64,000 nt of DNA from Pseudomonas syringae. Its GTDB lineage: Bacteria; Pseudomonadota; Gammaproteobacteria; Pseudomonadales; Pseudomonadaceae. Below, piece after piece: positions 26,342 to 35,099 of the stretch (the first letter of the stretch is position 1; every line of letters begins with the position of its first letter). A program made the position numbers and the translations under genes. The notes under the pieces were generated by a model. It ran no database searches. It was given only the letters and a program-made list of their open reading frames with translations, and was not told the origin of the DNA. The DNA lies in the NCBI RefSeq assembly GCF_001698815.1, contig NZ_LGSI01000068.1:434001-498000 (forward strand), in the 5' to 3' direction.

Positions 26342-27442
26342 ATGCAATTGCTTACCCTACCGCCCTCCCCGGCACTGGCGACCTCGATCCGCGCCACCGC
26401 GCAGGTATTCGAAGATCCGAAATCACGCGCCTTGCTGGCCCACCTGCAACAAATCGCGCCCAGTGAAGCCAGCGTGCTGATCATCGGCGAAACTGGCACC
26501 GGCAAGGAACTGGTGGCTCGCCATATCCACAATCTCAGCGCCCGGCAGAACCGGCCGTTCATTGCGGTCAACTGCGGGGCTTTTTCCGAGTCGCTGGTGG
26601 AAGCCGAACTGTTCGGCCACGAAAAAGGCGCGTTCACCGGAGCCCTGAGCGCCAAGGCGGGCTGGTTTGAAGAAGCCAACGGCGGGACGCTGTTTCTTGA
26701 TGAGATCGGCGATTTGCCGATGCCGATCCAGGTCAAGCTGCTGCGAGTTCTCCAGGAGCGTGAAGTGGTCCGCCTGGGGTCGAGAAAAAGCATTCCCATC
26801 GACGTGCGCGTGCTGGCAGCCACCAACGTGCAGCTGGAGAAAGCCATTAATGCCGGCCACTTCCGCGAAGACCTATTTTACCGTCTGGATGTGGTCAGCC
26901 TGGAACTGAGCCCCCTGCGCGAGCGTCCGGGGGATATTCTGCCGCTGACCCAGCACTTTATTCAGACCTACAGCCAGCGTTTGGGCTATGGGCAAATCCA
27001 GCTCACTGCAGACGCCGAACGACGCCTGAAAGCCTATGGTTGGCCGGGAAACATTCGCGAACTGGAGAACGTGATCCACCATACGCTGCTGATTTGCCGC
27101 GATGGCATCATCCAGGCCCAAGACCTGCGCATGTCCAACATGCGGATCGAACGTCAGGACGACAATCCGGCCAGCGACAACTCGGCCCAGGCCCTGCTGG
27201 ACCGGGCGTTTCAGAAGTTGTTCGAGGAGCAGGCCGGAGCCCTGCATGAACAAGTCGAAGACTCGTTGCTGCGCGCAGCCTATCGCTTCAGCCACTACAA
27301 CCAGGTGCACACTGCGAATTTGCTGGGATTGAGCCGCAACGTTACCCGTACACGACTGATCAAGATCGGCGAACTGGCGGTCAATAAACGGCGCCCTGCA
27401 CAGCCCGTCCAGGGCGACCGGATGTTGCACCTGTCGATTTAA
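26342..27442 (+). CDS. sfnR: Sigma-54-dependent activator SfnR
   Basis: 366 residues. The AAA+ domain starts almost at the N-terminus with Walker A GETGTGKE, the sigma-54 loop GAFTGA, Walker B GGTLFLDEIGDLP and the arginine finger region HFREDLFYRLDV; a Fis-type helix-turn-helix closes the protein (HTANLLGLSRNVTRTRLIK). There is no sensory domain, as in SfnR, so activity is probably set by its own synthesis under sulfur limitation. ATG 26342 lies 11 bases after the msuC stop. The gene ends 10 bases from the convergent livF gene. Confidence 0.88.
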   Translation: MQLLTLPPSPALATSIRATAQVFEDPKSRALLAHLQQIAPSEASVLIIGETGTGKELVARHIHNLSARQNRPFIAVNCGAFSESLVEAELFGHEKGAFTGALSAKAGWFEEANGGTLFLDEIGDLPMPIQVKLLRVLQEREVVRLGSRKSIPIDVRVLAATNVQLEKAINAGHFREDLFYRLDVVSLELSPLRERPGDILPLTQHFIQTYSQRLGYGQIQLTADAERRLKAYGWPGNIRELENVIHHTLLICRDGIIQAQDLRMSNMRIERQDDNPASDNSAQALLDRAFQKLFEEQAGALHEQVEDSLLRAAYRFSHYNQVHTANLLGLSRNVTRTRLIKIGELAVNKRRPAQPVQGDRMLHLSI

Positions 27443-27452
27443 CGTTGCGCTA

Positions 27453-28229
27453 TCAACGGTTCGCCGTTCCCAGGTAGTAATTCTGGATGTCCTCGCGTCC
27501 GGCCAACTCGGCCGCCGCGCCGGAGTCGACCACCCGACCGTTCTCCAGTACATAGGCAAACTGCGCGTAATCCAGAGCCAGGTTAATGTTCTGTTCAGCC
27601 ACCAATAGGCTCAGCCCTTCGTCGCGATTGAGTCGGGCCAGAATGTCAAAGATCTCTTCGACCACCTGTGGCGCAAGGCCCATGGACGGCTCATCGAGCA
27701 ACAGCAGACGCGGCTCGGACATCAATGCCCGGCCGATGGCCACCATTTGTTGCTCGCCCCCGGAGGTGTAGCCCGTCAAGCGCTTGCGCAGCAGACGCAA
27801 CCGGGGAAAGTAGCCGTAGACTTTCTCCAGCCTGGACTTGAGTTCAATACGTGAAGGCCGCGACACGAACGCCCCGATCAGCAGATTCTGCTCGACGCTC
27901 AAGTGAGTGAAGCAGTGTCGCCCTTCCAACACTTGAGCCAGCCCCGCCCTGACCAGTGCGGCCGGGTCGGAGCGAGCGATGGATTGCCCAAGGTAGTGAA
28001 TCTGGCCACTGACCACTTCACCACGTTCGGCGCGAATCAGACTGGAGATCGCCTTGAGGGTCGTGCTTTTACCCGCCCCGTTGGCGCCCAGCAGCGCGAC
28101 CATCTGGCCTTGGCGCACCTGCAGACTGATCCCGCGCAGCGCGAGGATGGATTGTTCGTAAAACACCTCGACCTGCTCCACCGACAGAATGGTTTCAGCG
28201 GACGGGCTGGCGTGCGGGATCTGGTTCAT
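27453..28229 (-). CDS. Branched-chain-type ABC transporter ATPase (LivF family)
   Basis: 258 residues: Walker A GANGAGKST, signature YTSGGEQQMVAIGRAL, Walker B LLLLDEPSMGLAP, and a switch histidine region VAEQNINLAL. It is the second ATPase of a HAAT/LIV-type importer. It is the last gene of the six-gene operon read leftward from 33496 and lies six bases after the binding-protein gene. The cargo is unlikely to be branched-chain amino acids, given that the operon is driven from a sigma-54 promoter of the organosulfur group. Confidence 0.9.
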   Translation of the reverse strand: MNQIPHASPSAETILSVEQVEVFYEQSILALRGISLQVRQGQMVALLGANGAGKSTTLKAISSLIRAERGEVVSGQIHYLGQSIARSDPAALVRAGLAQVLEGRHCFTHLSVEQNLLIGAFVSRPSRIELKSRLEKVYGYFPRLRLLRKRLTGYTSGGEQQMVAIGRALMSEPRLLLLDEPSMGLAPQVVEEIFDILARLNRDEGLSLLVAEQNINLALDYAQFAYVLENGRVVDSGAAAELAGREDIQNYYLGTANR

Positions 28230-28235
28230 CTGGAC

Positions 28236-29567
28236 TTATTGCTCCTTACTGCAATCGCGAGGGGTGATGCCTTTTTCCTTGGCATACTGCGCGGCGGAGG
28301 CTTCGATGATCGGCCGCAACAAGGCGCGGTCAGCCTGCACCCAGTCACTGATCAGGTTCCAGCGCTGCCCATCCCATTGCTGAAAGCGCACCGCACCGCC
28401 ACCTTCATGGTCGGCGCAGGACAGTTTCAAGGGTTGAACCAGTCCCTTGGCGCCCAACGCTTGCAGGCGAGCGTCGTCCAGATTCAGGTGTTCGAAGCCC
28501 CAGCGCACCTGCTCGCCGGTAAGCGGCTTGTCACCGAACCTGGCTTGCGCAATACGCAACGCCTCGACATTGAGAATGCCGTTCACAACGCCGAGGTTGT
28601 AGTAAACGGTGCCAAACCGCTTGGCATCGGCCAGATTGCCCTGGCCCTTGTCGAGCACGGATTTCTTGATACCTTCCAGCACTGGAAAATTCGTACCGGA
28701 CGGGTGGGTCGTGATGGAAATGAAGCCCTTGGCGGCGCCGCCGGCAGGGATCACGTCTTCTTCGGAGTTACTCCAGATATTGCCGATGATGTGATCTGCA
28801 GGGAAACCTACCTTCTGTGCTGACTTGAGAGCCACCGGGTTCATCACGCCCCAGCCACGCAGGATCACCCAGTCTGGTTTGAGACGACGGATGTTCAGCC
28901 ATTGCGATTGCTGTTCGTTGCCGGGATGCGGCACTTCCAGGGCGGTCAATTCAAACCCGTAGTTTTTTGCCAGGGTTTCCAGCACACCGTTGGTTTCCTT
29001 GCCGTACGGCGAGCCGTGGTAAAGCACAGCGATTTTCTTGCCTTTGAGGGACGCCACGCCACCTTCGCGCTGACCGATGTAATTGACGATGGCTGAAACT
29101 TCCGAATACGGGTTCAACTGCAACGGGAAAACATACGGAAATACGCTGCCGTCAGTGGAGTCGGTGCGCCCGTGGTTGATGGTGATCAATGGCAGCTTGT
29201 CGGCGGTCGAACGTTCCAGAGTCGCGTAGGCAATACCCACCGACAGCGGATTGGTGGCCGCGGCCGGGGCGCCATTGAGACCACCTTTGAGGCGTTCGTA
29301 GCATTCGACGCCCTTCTCGACCACGTACTCGGTTTCGCATTCCGACCAGGTCAACTTGACCCCGTTTACCCCGCCGTTGTCGTTGATGTACTGCATGTAA
29401 TCGATAAAGCCACCGAAAAAACCGGTGCCGCCTGCGGCGTAAGGCCCGACCCGATAACTCTGCAAGGGAAAGTATTGCTCGTTGGCCGCTTGCGCCGTTG
29501 CCGCCAGTCCAGAGCCCAGAAGGGCCAGACCAAGTGCCAGGCGTTGCAGGTTTTTTCGGTGGTTCAT
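28236..29567 (-). CDS. ABC transporter substrate-binding protein (LivK/HAAT family)
   Basis: 443 residues, long for a LivK protein. A signal peptide runs to about residue 27 (MNHRKN, hydrophobic core, TAQA-ANE). The type I periplasmic-binding fold is visible in GGFIDYMQYINDNGGVNGV, IAVLYHGSPYGKETNGVLE and WVILRGWGVMNPVALK. Similar large LivK-like proteins are found beside ABC importers linked to AMP-ligase genes. The ligand is unknown; an organosulfur compound is inferred from the regulation. Confidence 0.87.
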   Translation of the reverse strand: MNHRKNLQRLALGLALLGSGLAATAQAANEQYFPLQSYRVGPYAAGGTGFFGGFIDYMQYINDNGGVNGVKLTWSECETEYVVEKGVECYERLKGGLNGAPAAATNPLSVGIAYATLERSTADKLPLITINHGRTDSTDGSVFPYVFPLQLNPYSEVSAIVNYIGQREGGVASLKGKKIAVLYHGSPYGKETNGVLETLAKNYGFELTALEVPHPGNEQQSQWLNIRRLKPDWVILRGWGVMNPVALKSAQKVGFPADHIIGNIWSNSEEDVIPAGGAAKGFISITTHPSGTNFPVLEGIKKSVLDKGQGNLADAKRFGTVYYNLGVVNGILNVEALRIAQARFGDKPLTGEQVRWGFEHLNLDDARLQALGAKGLVQPLKLSCADHEGGGAVRFQQWDGQRWNLISDWVQADRALLRPIIEASAAQYAKEKGITPRDCSKEQ

Positions 29568-29619
29568 AGGCAGGTTCCTTTAAGAGTGCACGTGGCGTTT
29601 TTTGTGGAAAATCGATCGA

Positions 29620-30687
29620 TCAATAACGCAGCGGCCAGACTCGTGCGCGCTGCCGAAAGCGCTGCCAGAGGCGCGCCAGCCCTTCAGGTTCCTTGATCAG
29701 AAACGCGATGATCAAAGCCCCGAAGAGCATCTTCTGAATATTTTCCAGCTGCCCGGAATCGACCAGGCCGACCGGCAGCAAAGCGCTGAGGTTGCCCAGC
29801 AGAATGGGAAACAACACGATGAACGCCGCGCCGAGGAAGTTGCCGGACACACTCCCCAGCCCGCCGATAATGATGATGAACAGCACCTGGAACGAACGGC
29901 TCAAGTCAAAGCCGTGTGGCTCGACAGTGCCCAGATAGGCGAATGCCCACAGCGAACCGGCGATGCCCAGATAAAAGCCGCTGATGGCGAAGGCCAGCAA
30001 CTTGGCCTTGAACAGGCGGATGCCGATGACCGCAGCAGCGGTGTCCATGTCGCGCACCGCCATCCAGTTGCGGCCCAATTCACTGCGCACCAGATTTTTG
30101 CCGAGCCAGAACAACAGCACTACCAGGCTCAGGGTCAGCAGGTAACGCCCTGCGGGAGAGCTGAAATTCAGCCCGGCAATGATCAGCGGTGGCGAGGTGA
30201 TGACCCCTGACGCATTGTCATTGGTGAACCAGCTGAATTTGGTCAGCACCCACTCCACCACGAACTGCGCAGCCAGGGTCGATACCAGTAGATAGAAACC
30301 CTTGATGCGCAGACTGGGCAGGCCAAACAGCAGGGCTACCGCCGCTGCGACCACACCGCCCAGGGCGAAACTGAGCAGCAGTGGCATCCCCGGTATCCGC
30401 AATTGCAGGTTGTAGGCGGCAAAGGCACCGACGGCCATGAACGCTGCCGACCCCAGGGACAACTGTCCTGCGTAACCGGTCAACAGGTTCAGGCCCAGGC
30501 CGGCCAGCGACAGCACCAAAAACGGAATCAGAATTGCGCTGAACCAGTAGTCGTTGCCCAGCACCGGCACGCCGATGAAAGCAAAGGCCAACAAGGCCAG
30601 CAGCCCGATCCGGTCCTGGCGCAAGCGAAAGATGCGGCGCTCTGCTGCATAACTGGTGGAGAGCTGTCCAGCTTCTCGATAAAGCAT
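29620..30687 (-). CDS. ABC transporter permease (LivM family)
   Basis: 355 residues with about ten membrane helices. The motif GLNLLTGYAGQLSLGSAAFMAVGAFAAYNL region is the LivM signature, and the cytoplasmic coupling loop appears as VRDMDTAAAVIGI followed by KAKLLAFAISGFYLGIAGSL. It pairs with LivH to form the channel. Spacing to its neighbours is 21 and 52 bases. Confidence 0.92.
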   Translation of the reverse strand: MLYREAGQLSTSYAAERRIFRLRQDRIGLLALLAFAFIGVPVLGNDYWFSAILIPFLVLSLAGLGLNLLTGYAGQLSLGSAAFMAVGAFAAYNLQLRIPGMPLLLSFALGGVVAAAVALLFGLPSLRIKGFYLLVSTLAAQFVVEWVLTKFSWFTNDNASGVITSPPLIIAGLNFSSPAGRYLLTLSLVVLLFWLGKNLVRSELGRNWMAVRDMDTAAAVIGIRLFKAKLLAFAISGFYLGIAGSLWAFAYLGTVEPHGFDLSRSFQVLFIIIIGGLGSVSGNFLGAAFIVLFPILLGNLSALLPVGLVDSGQLENIQKMLFGALIIAFLIKEPEGLARLWQRFRQRARVWPLRY

Positions 30688-30708
30688 TGAAATAATCCTT
30701 ACTGAAAG

Positions 30709-31590
30709 TCAGACACGTTCGATCGCCCGCTCGCCAAACAGGCCAGCAGGACGAACCAGCAAAAACAGCAACGCCAGCACATAGGGCACCCAGTTTTCGA
30801 TGCCGCTGCCGATGACGGGGCCGAGGTAGATTTCGGCGAGCTTCTCCGCTGCGCCGATGATCAAGCCACCGACAATCGCCCCGCCAATCGAGGAAAATCC
30901 GCCAATGATCAATACCGGCAGCGCTTTGAGCACCACCAGCGACAGGGAGAATTGCACCCCCAGCCGTGCGCCCCAGAGCAGCCCGGCGACCAGCCCGACA
31001 AAACCGGCCACGGCCCAGACCACCGCCCAGATGCGCGGTAGCCGGATACCAACCGCGAGGGAAGCCAGCGGGTCATCGGCCACCGCGCGCAAGGAAAGGC
31101 CGATGCGGGTGCGGTTAAATAATAGAGACAGGGCTATCACCAGCGTGGCAGCGGTGCCGGCGGCGAACAGATCGAATTGCGACAGCAGCATGCCGCGAAT
31201 CTCCAGCGGCTCATCGGGGATGCCCAACTCCAGGCCGTGGACCTGCGCGCCCCAGAGCGCCTGGGCCAGACCTTCGATCATGTATGACAGGCCGAGGGTG
31301 GCCATGAACAGGATGATCGGCGGGCGATTGACCAATGGCCGCAGCACCAATTTTTCGATCAGCAAGGCCAGCGCCACCATCGTGGCAAGGGTCGCCAGGA
31401 ACGCCCACCAAAATGGCAGGCCGCGTTCCAGCAGGCTGACAAAGGTCAACGCGGCAAACAGCACCATGGCGCCCTGAGCAAAATTAAACACGCCCGAAGC
31501 CTTGTAGATCAGCACGAAACCGATAGCCACCAAGGAATACATGATCCCGGCCAGCAGGCCGCCGATCAGCACTTCGAAGAAAAATTCCAT
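30709..31590 (-). CDS. ABC transporter permease (LivH family)
   Basis: 293 residues with about eight membrane helices. LivH markers are the N-terminal GLLAGIMYSLVAIGFVLIYK, FNFAQGAMVLFAAL, and the coupling loop LRAVADDPLASLAVGI. It ends with LLVRPAGLFGERAIERV as usual. It follows the LivG ATPase gene by 3 bases. Confidence 0.92.
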   Translation of the reverse strand: MEFFFEVLIGGLLAGIMYSLVAIGFVLIYKASGVFNFAQGAMVLFAALTFVSLLERGLPFWWAFLATLATMVALALLIEKLVLRPLVNRPPIILFMATLGLSYMIEGLAQALWGAQVHGLELGIPDEPLEIRGMLLSQFDLFAAGTAATLVIALSLLFNRTRIGLSLRAVADDPLASLAVGIRLPRIWAVVWAVAGFVGLVAGLLWGARLGVQFSLSLVVLKALPVLIIGGFSSIGGAIVGGLIIGAAEKLAEIYLGPVIGSGIENWVPYVLALLFLLVRPAGLFGERAIERV

Positions 31591-31593
31591 GGC

Positions 31594-32397
31594 TTATTGG
31601 CTCCTGGCAGATTGCGAGCGGCGCGTGCCGAGGTAGGCGGCAATCACGTCCGGATTGCTGCGTACCTGCTCCGGCGTGCCATCGCCGATCTTGCGCCCGT
31701 AATCCAGCACCACCACATGATCGCAAAGGCCCATCACCACACCGATGTCATGCTCGATCAGCACCACAGTGGTACCCAGCTCGCGGTTGATGTCGCGGAT
31801 GAACTGGCTCATTTCGCGTTTTTCTTCGGCGTTCATGCCGGCCATTGGCTCGTCCAGCAACAGCAAGCGAGGCGCGGCGGCCAATGCACGGGCCAGCTCC
31901 ACACGTTTTTGCAAACCGTAGGAGAGCTTGCCCACCAAGGCATGGCGCCACGGATGAATACGCAGGAACTCGATGATCCGTTCGGCATGCCAGCGTTGCT
32001 CGTCGTCTTCAGCCGGGGCACGACCGACTCGCAGCACTTGCTCCAGCCAAGTGCTGCGACGTTTGAGATTGCGTCCGGTCAAGACGTTGTCCAGCACGCT
32101 CATGCCCTTGAACAAGGCAATGTTCTGGAAGGTCCGGGCGATGCCACCCTCGGCCGCCTGGTGCGGACGCATGCGGCGCCGGGTCTGGCCGGCATAGCTG
32201 ATCGATCCGCTTTGTGCCTGGTAGACACCGTTGATTACATTGAGCAAGGAACTCTTGCCCGCGCCATTGGGGCCGATCAGGGCACAGATTTCCCCTGCGG
32301 CGACCGAAAAACTGATCGAAGTAATGGCCTTGACGCCCTTGAAGGACAGCGAGATATCGTCCAGAGCGAGTAATGTCGATGGGGCAACTGCATTCAT
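31594..32397 (-). CDS. Branched-chain-type ABC transporter ATPase (LivG family)
   Basis: 267 residues from the ATG at 32397: Walker A GPNGAGKSS, the LivG insertion with GIARTFQNIALF, signature LSYGLQKRVELARAL, Walker B LLLLDEPMAGMN and VLIEHDIGVVM. The frame is open 22 codons further upstream, but that would overlap the end of the preceding AMP-ligase-like gene; the chosen start leaves a 13-base gap. It energises import together with LivF. Confidence 0.9.
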   Translation of the reverse strand: MNAVAPSTLLALDDISLSFKGVKAITSISFSVAAGEICALIGPNGAGKSSLLNVINGVYQAQSGSISYAGQTRRRMRPHQAAEGGIARTFQNIALFKGMSVLDNVLTGRNLKRRSTWLEQVLRVGRAPAEDDEQRWHAERIIEFLRIHPWRHALVGKLSYGLQKRVELARALAAAPRLLLLDEPMAGMNAEEKREMSQFIRDINRELGTTVVLIEHDIGVVMGLCDHVVVLDYGRKIGDGTPEQVRSNPDVIAAYLGTRRSQSARSQ

Positions 32398-32410
32398 CAA
32401 GAAAGGCTCA

Positions 32411-33496
32411 TCAGGCAGGTTGGGGAGATACGGGTGCCGGTAAATCGGCCAGCGCATTGGCATTCGCGACTGCGCTCAGCGAGCGCGGCTGAATACCCAG
32501 CGCACTGAAAAACGCAGTGCTTTGCGGGGTCAGCGGCTCGCCCACCAGTAATGGTTTGCTCAGGCGACTCATGCCCAGCACATCCAGCAGCGGGCGACGA
32601 ATCAGCCAATGCCCCAACCAGCGTCGCAAGACACCGGGCGCCGGACTCATGGCCCAGCGATAAAGCCCGTGACTGAGGCTGCCCGGCAGCGGTCGGCGCT
32701 CCCGGGCCCATAGTTCCAGCCGCGCATAGGACTCGCGGGTACCCAGCACCAGCGTCGGACCCAACTCCCGACGGTCGTTATCCCGGGTGCTCAATCCTTC
32801 GGGAAAATTCAGGCAGAAACCTGCCACCAGCCAGGGCGCCAACAGATAACGGGCCTGACCACTGGCGGCAAATACCCTGGCTGCCAGCGCCTGCTCGTGA
32901 TTATCCAAGCCCTGAACGTCTATCAGTTGTCGCGCGCCAAGGAGCAAATCCCTGTGGCTGAGCTCCTGGCGCAACAAGCCATTGAGAGAGGGAAATATGA
33001 ACGCATTGGTGGTGGGATTTACGGCAGGACGTGGGGGTTCGGCGTGCACACCGTCCAGCAGTGCGGCGTAGTCGACCAGGCCTTTGTCCGGCGCGGCGCT
33101 CAACCCACGCTTGTCGAGAAAGATCAAAACTCCCGGCGGCGCGCTGCGCAATTGCCCAACCGCCTCCAGACCTTCGGCGACAGCGAAGTCGGGTGCCAGG
33201 GCCGCTAGCAAATCCCGGTTATCCACGGCGGCATCCAGCAGACTGACGCTGCCGCCCAACCAATGCGCCGCCAGCGCCAGCAAAAGGGCTTCAGCCCTGG
33301 CCTCGCTGATGATCAGCAGATCATGGCTGGCGCCAAACCCTTTCTGATGCAGGGCACCAGCCAAGCGGCTGACTTCCACGGCCAGCTCGCTCCAACTGCG
33401 GGTCTGCCAGATGCCGAGTTGCTTGTAACGCAGGGCAATCTGCGCGCCACGGGTCTGGGACTGCTGTAACAAGGCCAGGGGCAATGACTGGGACAT
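32411..33496 (-). CDS. AMP-ligase-like protein, shortened and lacking the ATP-binding loop
   Basis: 361 residues. The start (YKQLGIWQTRSWSELAVEV) matches the N-terminal part of the long AMP-forming ligases often encoded inside LIV-type operons, but those are near 600-650 residues. The P-loop equivalent, normally TSGTTGxPKG ahead of an SHRN/D segment, is here FPSLNGLLRQELSHRDLL, so the phosphate-binding glycines and lysine are gone. The C-terminal lysine domain is also absent. The frame is intact and is the first gene after a sigma-54 promoter, so it appears kept as a non-catalytic protein. Its role is unknown. Confidence 0.75.
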   Translation of the reverse strand: MSQSLPLALLQQSQTRGAQIALRYKQLGIWQTRSWSELAVEVSRLAGALHQKGFGASHDLLIISEARAEALLLALAAHWLGGSVSLLDAAVDNRDLLAALAPDFAVAEGLEAVGQLRSAPPGVLIFLDKRGLSAAPDKGLVDYAALLDGVHAEPPRPAVNPTTNAFIFPSLNGLLRQELSHRDLLLGARQLIDVQGLDNHEQALAARVFAASGQARYLLAPWLVAGFCLNFPEGLSTRDNDRRELGPTLVLGTRESYARLELWARERRPLPGSLSHGLYRWAMSPAPGVLRRWLGHWLIRRPLLDVLGMSRLSKPLLVGEPLTPQSTAFFSALGIQPRSLSAVANANALADLPAPVSPQPA

Positions 33497-33532
33497 GTGG
33501 AGTTTCCGTCGAGAAAGAATCCATGGAGCTAT

Positions 33533-33548
33533 AGCAGCGTCCGTGCCA
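33533..33548 (-). promoter_or_regulatory. Sigma-54 promoter for the LIV-type operon
   Basis: On the minus strand TGGCAC-N5-CTGCT matches the -24/-12 consensus with one mismatch (C for T at the first base of the -12 box). It ends about 36 bases before the ATG of the AMP-ligase-like gene, a fitting distance. Confidence 0.7.
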
Positions 33549-33622
33549 GCTCATAAATATGTTGTTTATCAACGACCTGATGACTGTTCAGGTAGCGCTT
33601 GGCTGTATCTAGCCAGCACAGC

Positions 33623-33651
33623 ATGTTGAACATCTGTTGCCCCACCAACAG
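33623..33651. promoter_or_regulatory. Two adjacent palindromes, candidate SfnR sites
   Basis: ATGTT-G-AACAT (33623-33633) and CTGTTG-CCCCAC-CAACAG (33634-33651) lie 75-100 bases upstream of the -24 box of the LIV operon. They share the GTTG/CAAC core with the palindromes before msuD. Binding is inferred from position. Confidence 0.4.
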
Positions 33652-33688
33652 CTGCCGTACATCTCAAAATCCACGGCAGCTGGCAGCA

Positions 33689-34789
33689 TCAGGCGGAGAC
33701 GCTTGCACCCTGTTCCTGCCTGGCAGCTTCCAGTTCGCGGACCAGCGGCAGCACGCGCTCGCCGAAGTAAGCAACCTCCTCCTGGAAATGCAGGAACGCC
33801 GACAGCACCAAATCCACACCAACTGACTTCAGTTCCACGATGCGCTCGGCAATCTGCTGCGGCGTACCGATCAAGTTGGTCTTGAAGCCATCGTTGTATT
33901 GCACCAAGTCCTGAAAGGTCGATTTAGCCCAGTTTCCCTCACCTTCCGGGCTGGCCTTGCCGGCCTGTCTGGCCGCATCACCAAAAGCATTGACCGCTTC
34001 CGGGTCGGCCTTGTCGATAATCTCGGCCAACACTGCACGCGCCTCTTCTTCGGTGTCCCGCGCAATGATGAAAGCATTGACGCCGACCTTCACCGAATGC
34101 CCGTTGAGCGCCGCCTTGGCCCGAATGTCATCGACCTGAGCCTTGATGCCCTCCACGGTATTACCGTTGGTGAAATACCAGTCCGACACCCGCGCCGCCA
34201 TGTCCCGCGCGGCCCGTGAACTGCCGCCCTGGAAGATTTCCGGGTGGGGCTGCTGGATAGGCTTGGGCTTGAGGTTGTAATCATGGAAGCGATAGAAATC
34301 GCCCTTGAAGGTGAAGTCGTCAGTGGTCCAGATGCCCTTGAGGGCGCGAATGAATTCCTCGGAGCGGCGATAGCGCTCGTCGTGCTCCAGCCAGTGTTCG
34401 CCGATGGCAGTGAACTCACCCTTGAACCAGCCACTGACGATGTTCACCGCCACCCGACCGGCCGTGAGCTGATCGATGGTCGCCAGTTGCTTGGCGGCCA
34501 GCGCAGGATTCCATGGCCCTGGCAAAATCGCCGCAATGACCTTGAGCTTTTCAGTGGCAGCCAGCAGCGCATGACTGAAAGCGACTGACTCATGCTGGAA
34601 CTCGGCACCGTAACCTGCAGTGAAACGGATCTGGGTCAGGGCGTACTCGAAACCGGATTGCTCGGCAATTTGCGCCAGTTTGCGGTTGTAATCGATGGTC
34701 CAGCTGGTGCGCTGTTCGATTTTGCTGACGACCAGGCCGCCGCTGACATTGGGTACCCAGTAGGCAAATTTGATGGGCTGCTGACTCAT
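33689..34789 (-). CDS. sfnG: FMNH2-dependent dimethyl sulfone monooxygenase
   Basis: 366 residues of the luciferase-like flavin monooxygenase fold, matching SfnG: start KFAYWVPNVSGGLVVSKIEQ, then YALTQIRFTAGYGAE, LPGPWNPALAAKQLATIDQL, VNIVSGWFKGEF and EIFQGGSSRAARDMAA. SfnG converts dimethyl sulfone to methanesulfinate and formaldehyde with reduced FMN. The ATG at 34789 has GGAG before it; upstream codons in the frame are not protein-like. A sigma-54 promoter lies 64 bases upstream. No sfnF flavin reductase adjoins it. Confidence 0.92.
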   Translation of the reverse strand: MSQQPIKFAYWVPNVSGGLVVSKIEQRTSWTIDYNRKLAQIAEQSGFEYALTQIRFTAGYGAEFQHESVAFSHALLAATEKLKVIAAILPGPWNPALAAKQLATIDQLTAGRVAVNIVSGWFKGEFTAIGEHWLEHDERYRRSEEFIRALKGIWTTDDFTFKGDFYRFHDYNLKPKPIQQPHPEIFQGGSSRAARDMAARVSDWYFTNGNTVEGIKAQVDDIRAKAALNGHSVKVGVNAFIIARDTEEEARAVLAEIIDKADPEAVNAFGDAARQAGKASPEGEGNWAKSTFQDLVQYNDGFKTNLIGTPQQIAERIVELKSVGVDLVLSAFLHFQEEVAYFGERVLPLVRELEAARQEQGASVSA

Positions 34790-34852
34790 GGAGAACTCCT
34801 CGGTTGGAAAGCCCCGAACGTCATTGCATCCGGGATCAATTATTTTCACCGG

Positions 34853-34868
34853 AGCAGCAAACGTGCCA
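34853..34868 (-). promoter_or_regulatory. Sigma-54 promoter for sfnG
   Basis: TGGCAC-N5-CTGCT on the minus strand, the same -24 and -12 boxes as before the LIV operon. The match to consensus has one mismatch. It lies 64 bases from the sfnG ATG. Confidence 0.75.
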
Positions 34869-35022
34869 TCGTCATAAGTCCAGTCAGATCAAGCACTTGC
34901 GGATAACTCACAAAACATTGCGCTGTACTGTTTGCTGACAAGCTGTTGAGAAACTGTCTGCCAGGCAACAGATGCATTTCGGGCTTCCAGCAAAAATCCA
35001 TTTAAATCAATACGTTGTATTC

Positions 35023-35038
35023 AGGCACAAAGCGTGCA
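35023..35038 (+). promoter_or_regulatory. Probable sigma-54 promoter for sfnB
   Basis: AGGCAC-N5-GTGCA fits the -24/-12 pattern with one mismatch in each box, 62 bases before the sfnB ATG. The 150-base stretch between this and the sfnG promoter could hold shared activator sites; it contains CTGTTG and GGCAACAG elements (about 34941-34969) like those before msuD. Confidence 0.5.
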
Positions 35039-35099
35039 GTGCTCCAGCTACTCAATCCGGTGGTCTGACCGCCGATCACATTGCACTCAGGAGCACTGT

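Noticed and set aside
31597..32373. Plus-strand frame of 258 codons opposite the LivG gene
   Set aside because: Antisense to a clear ABC ATPase gene; no recognisable protein character.
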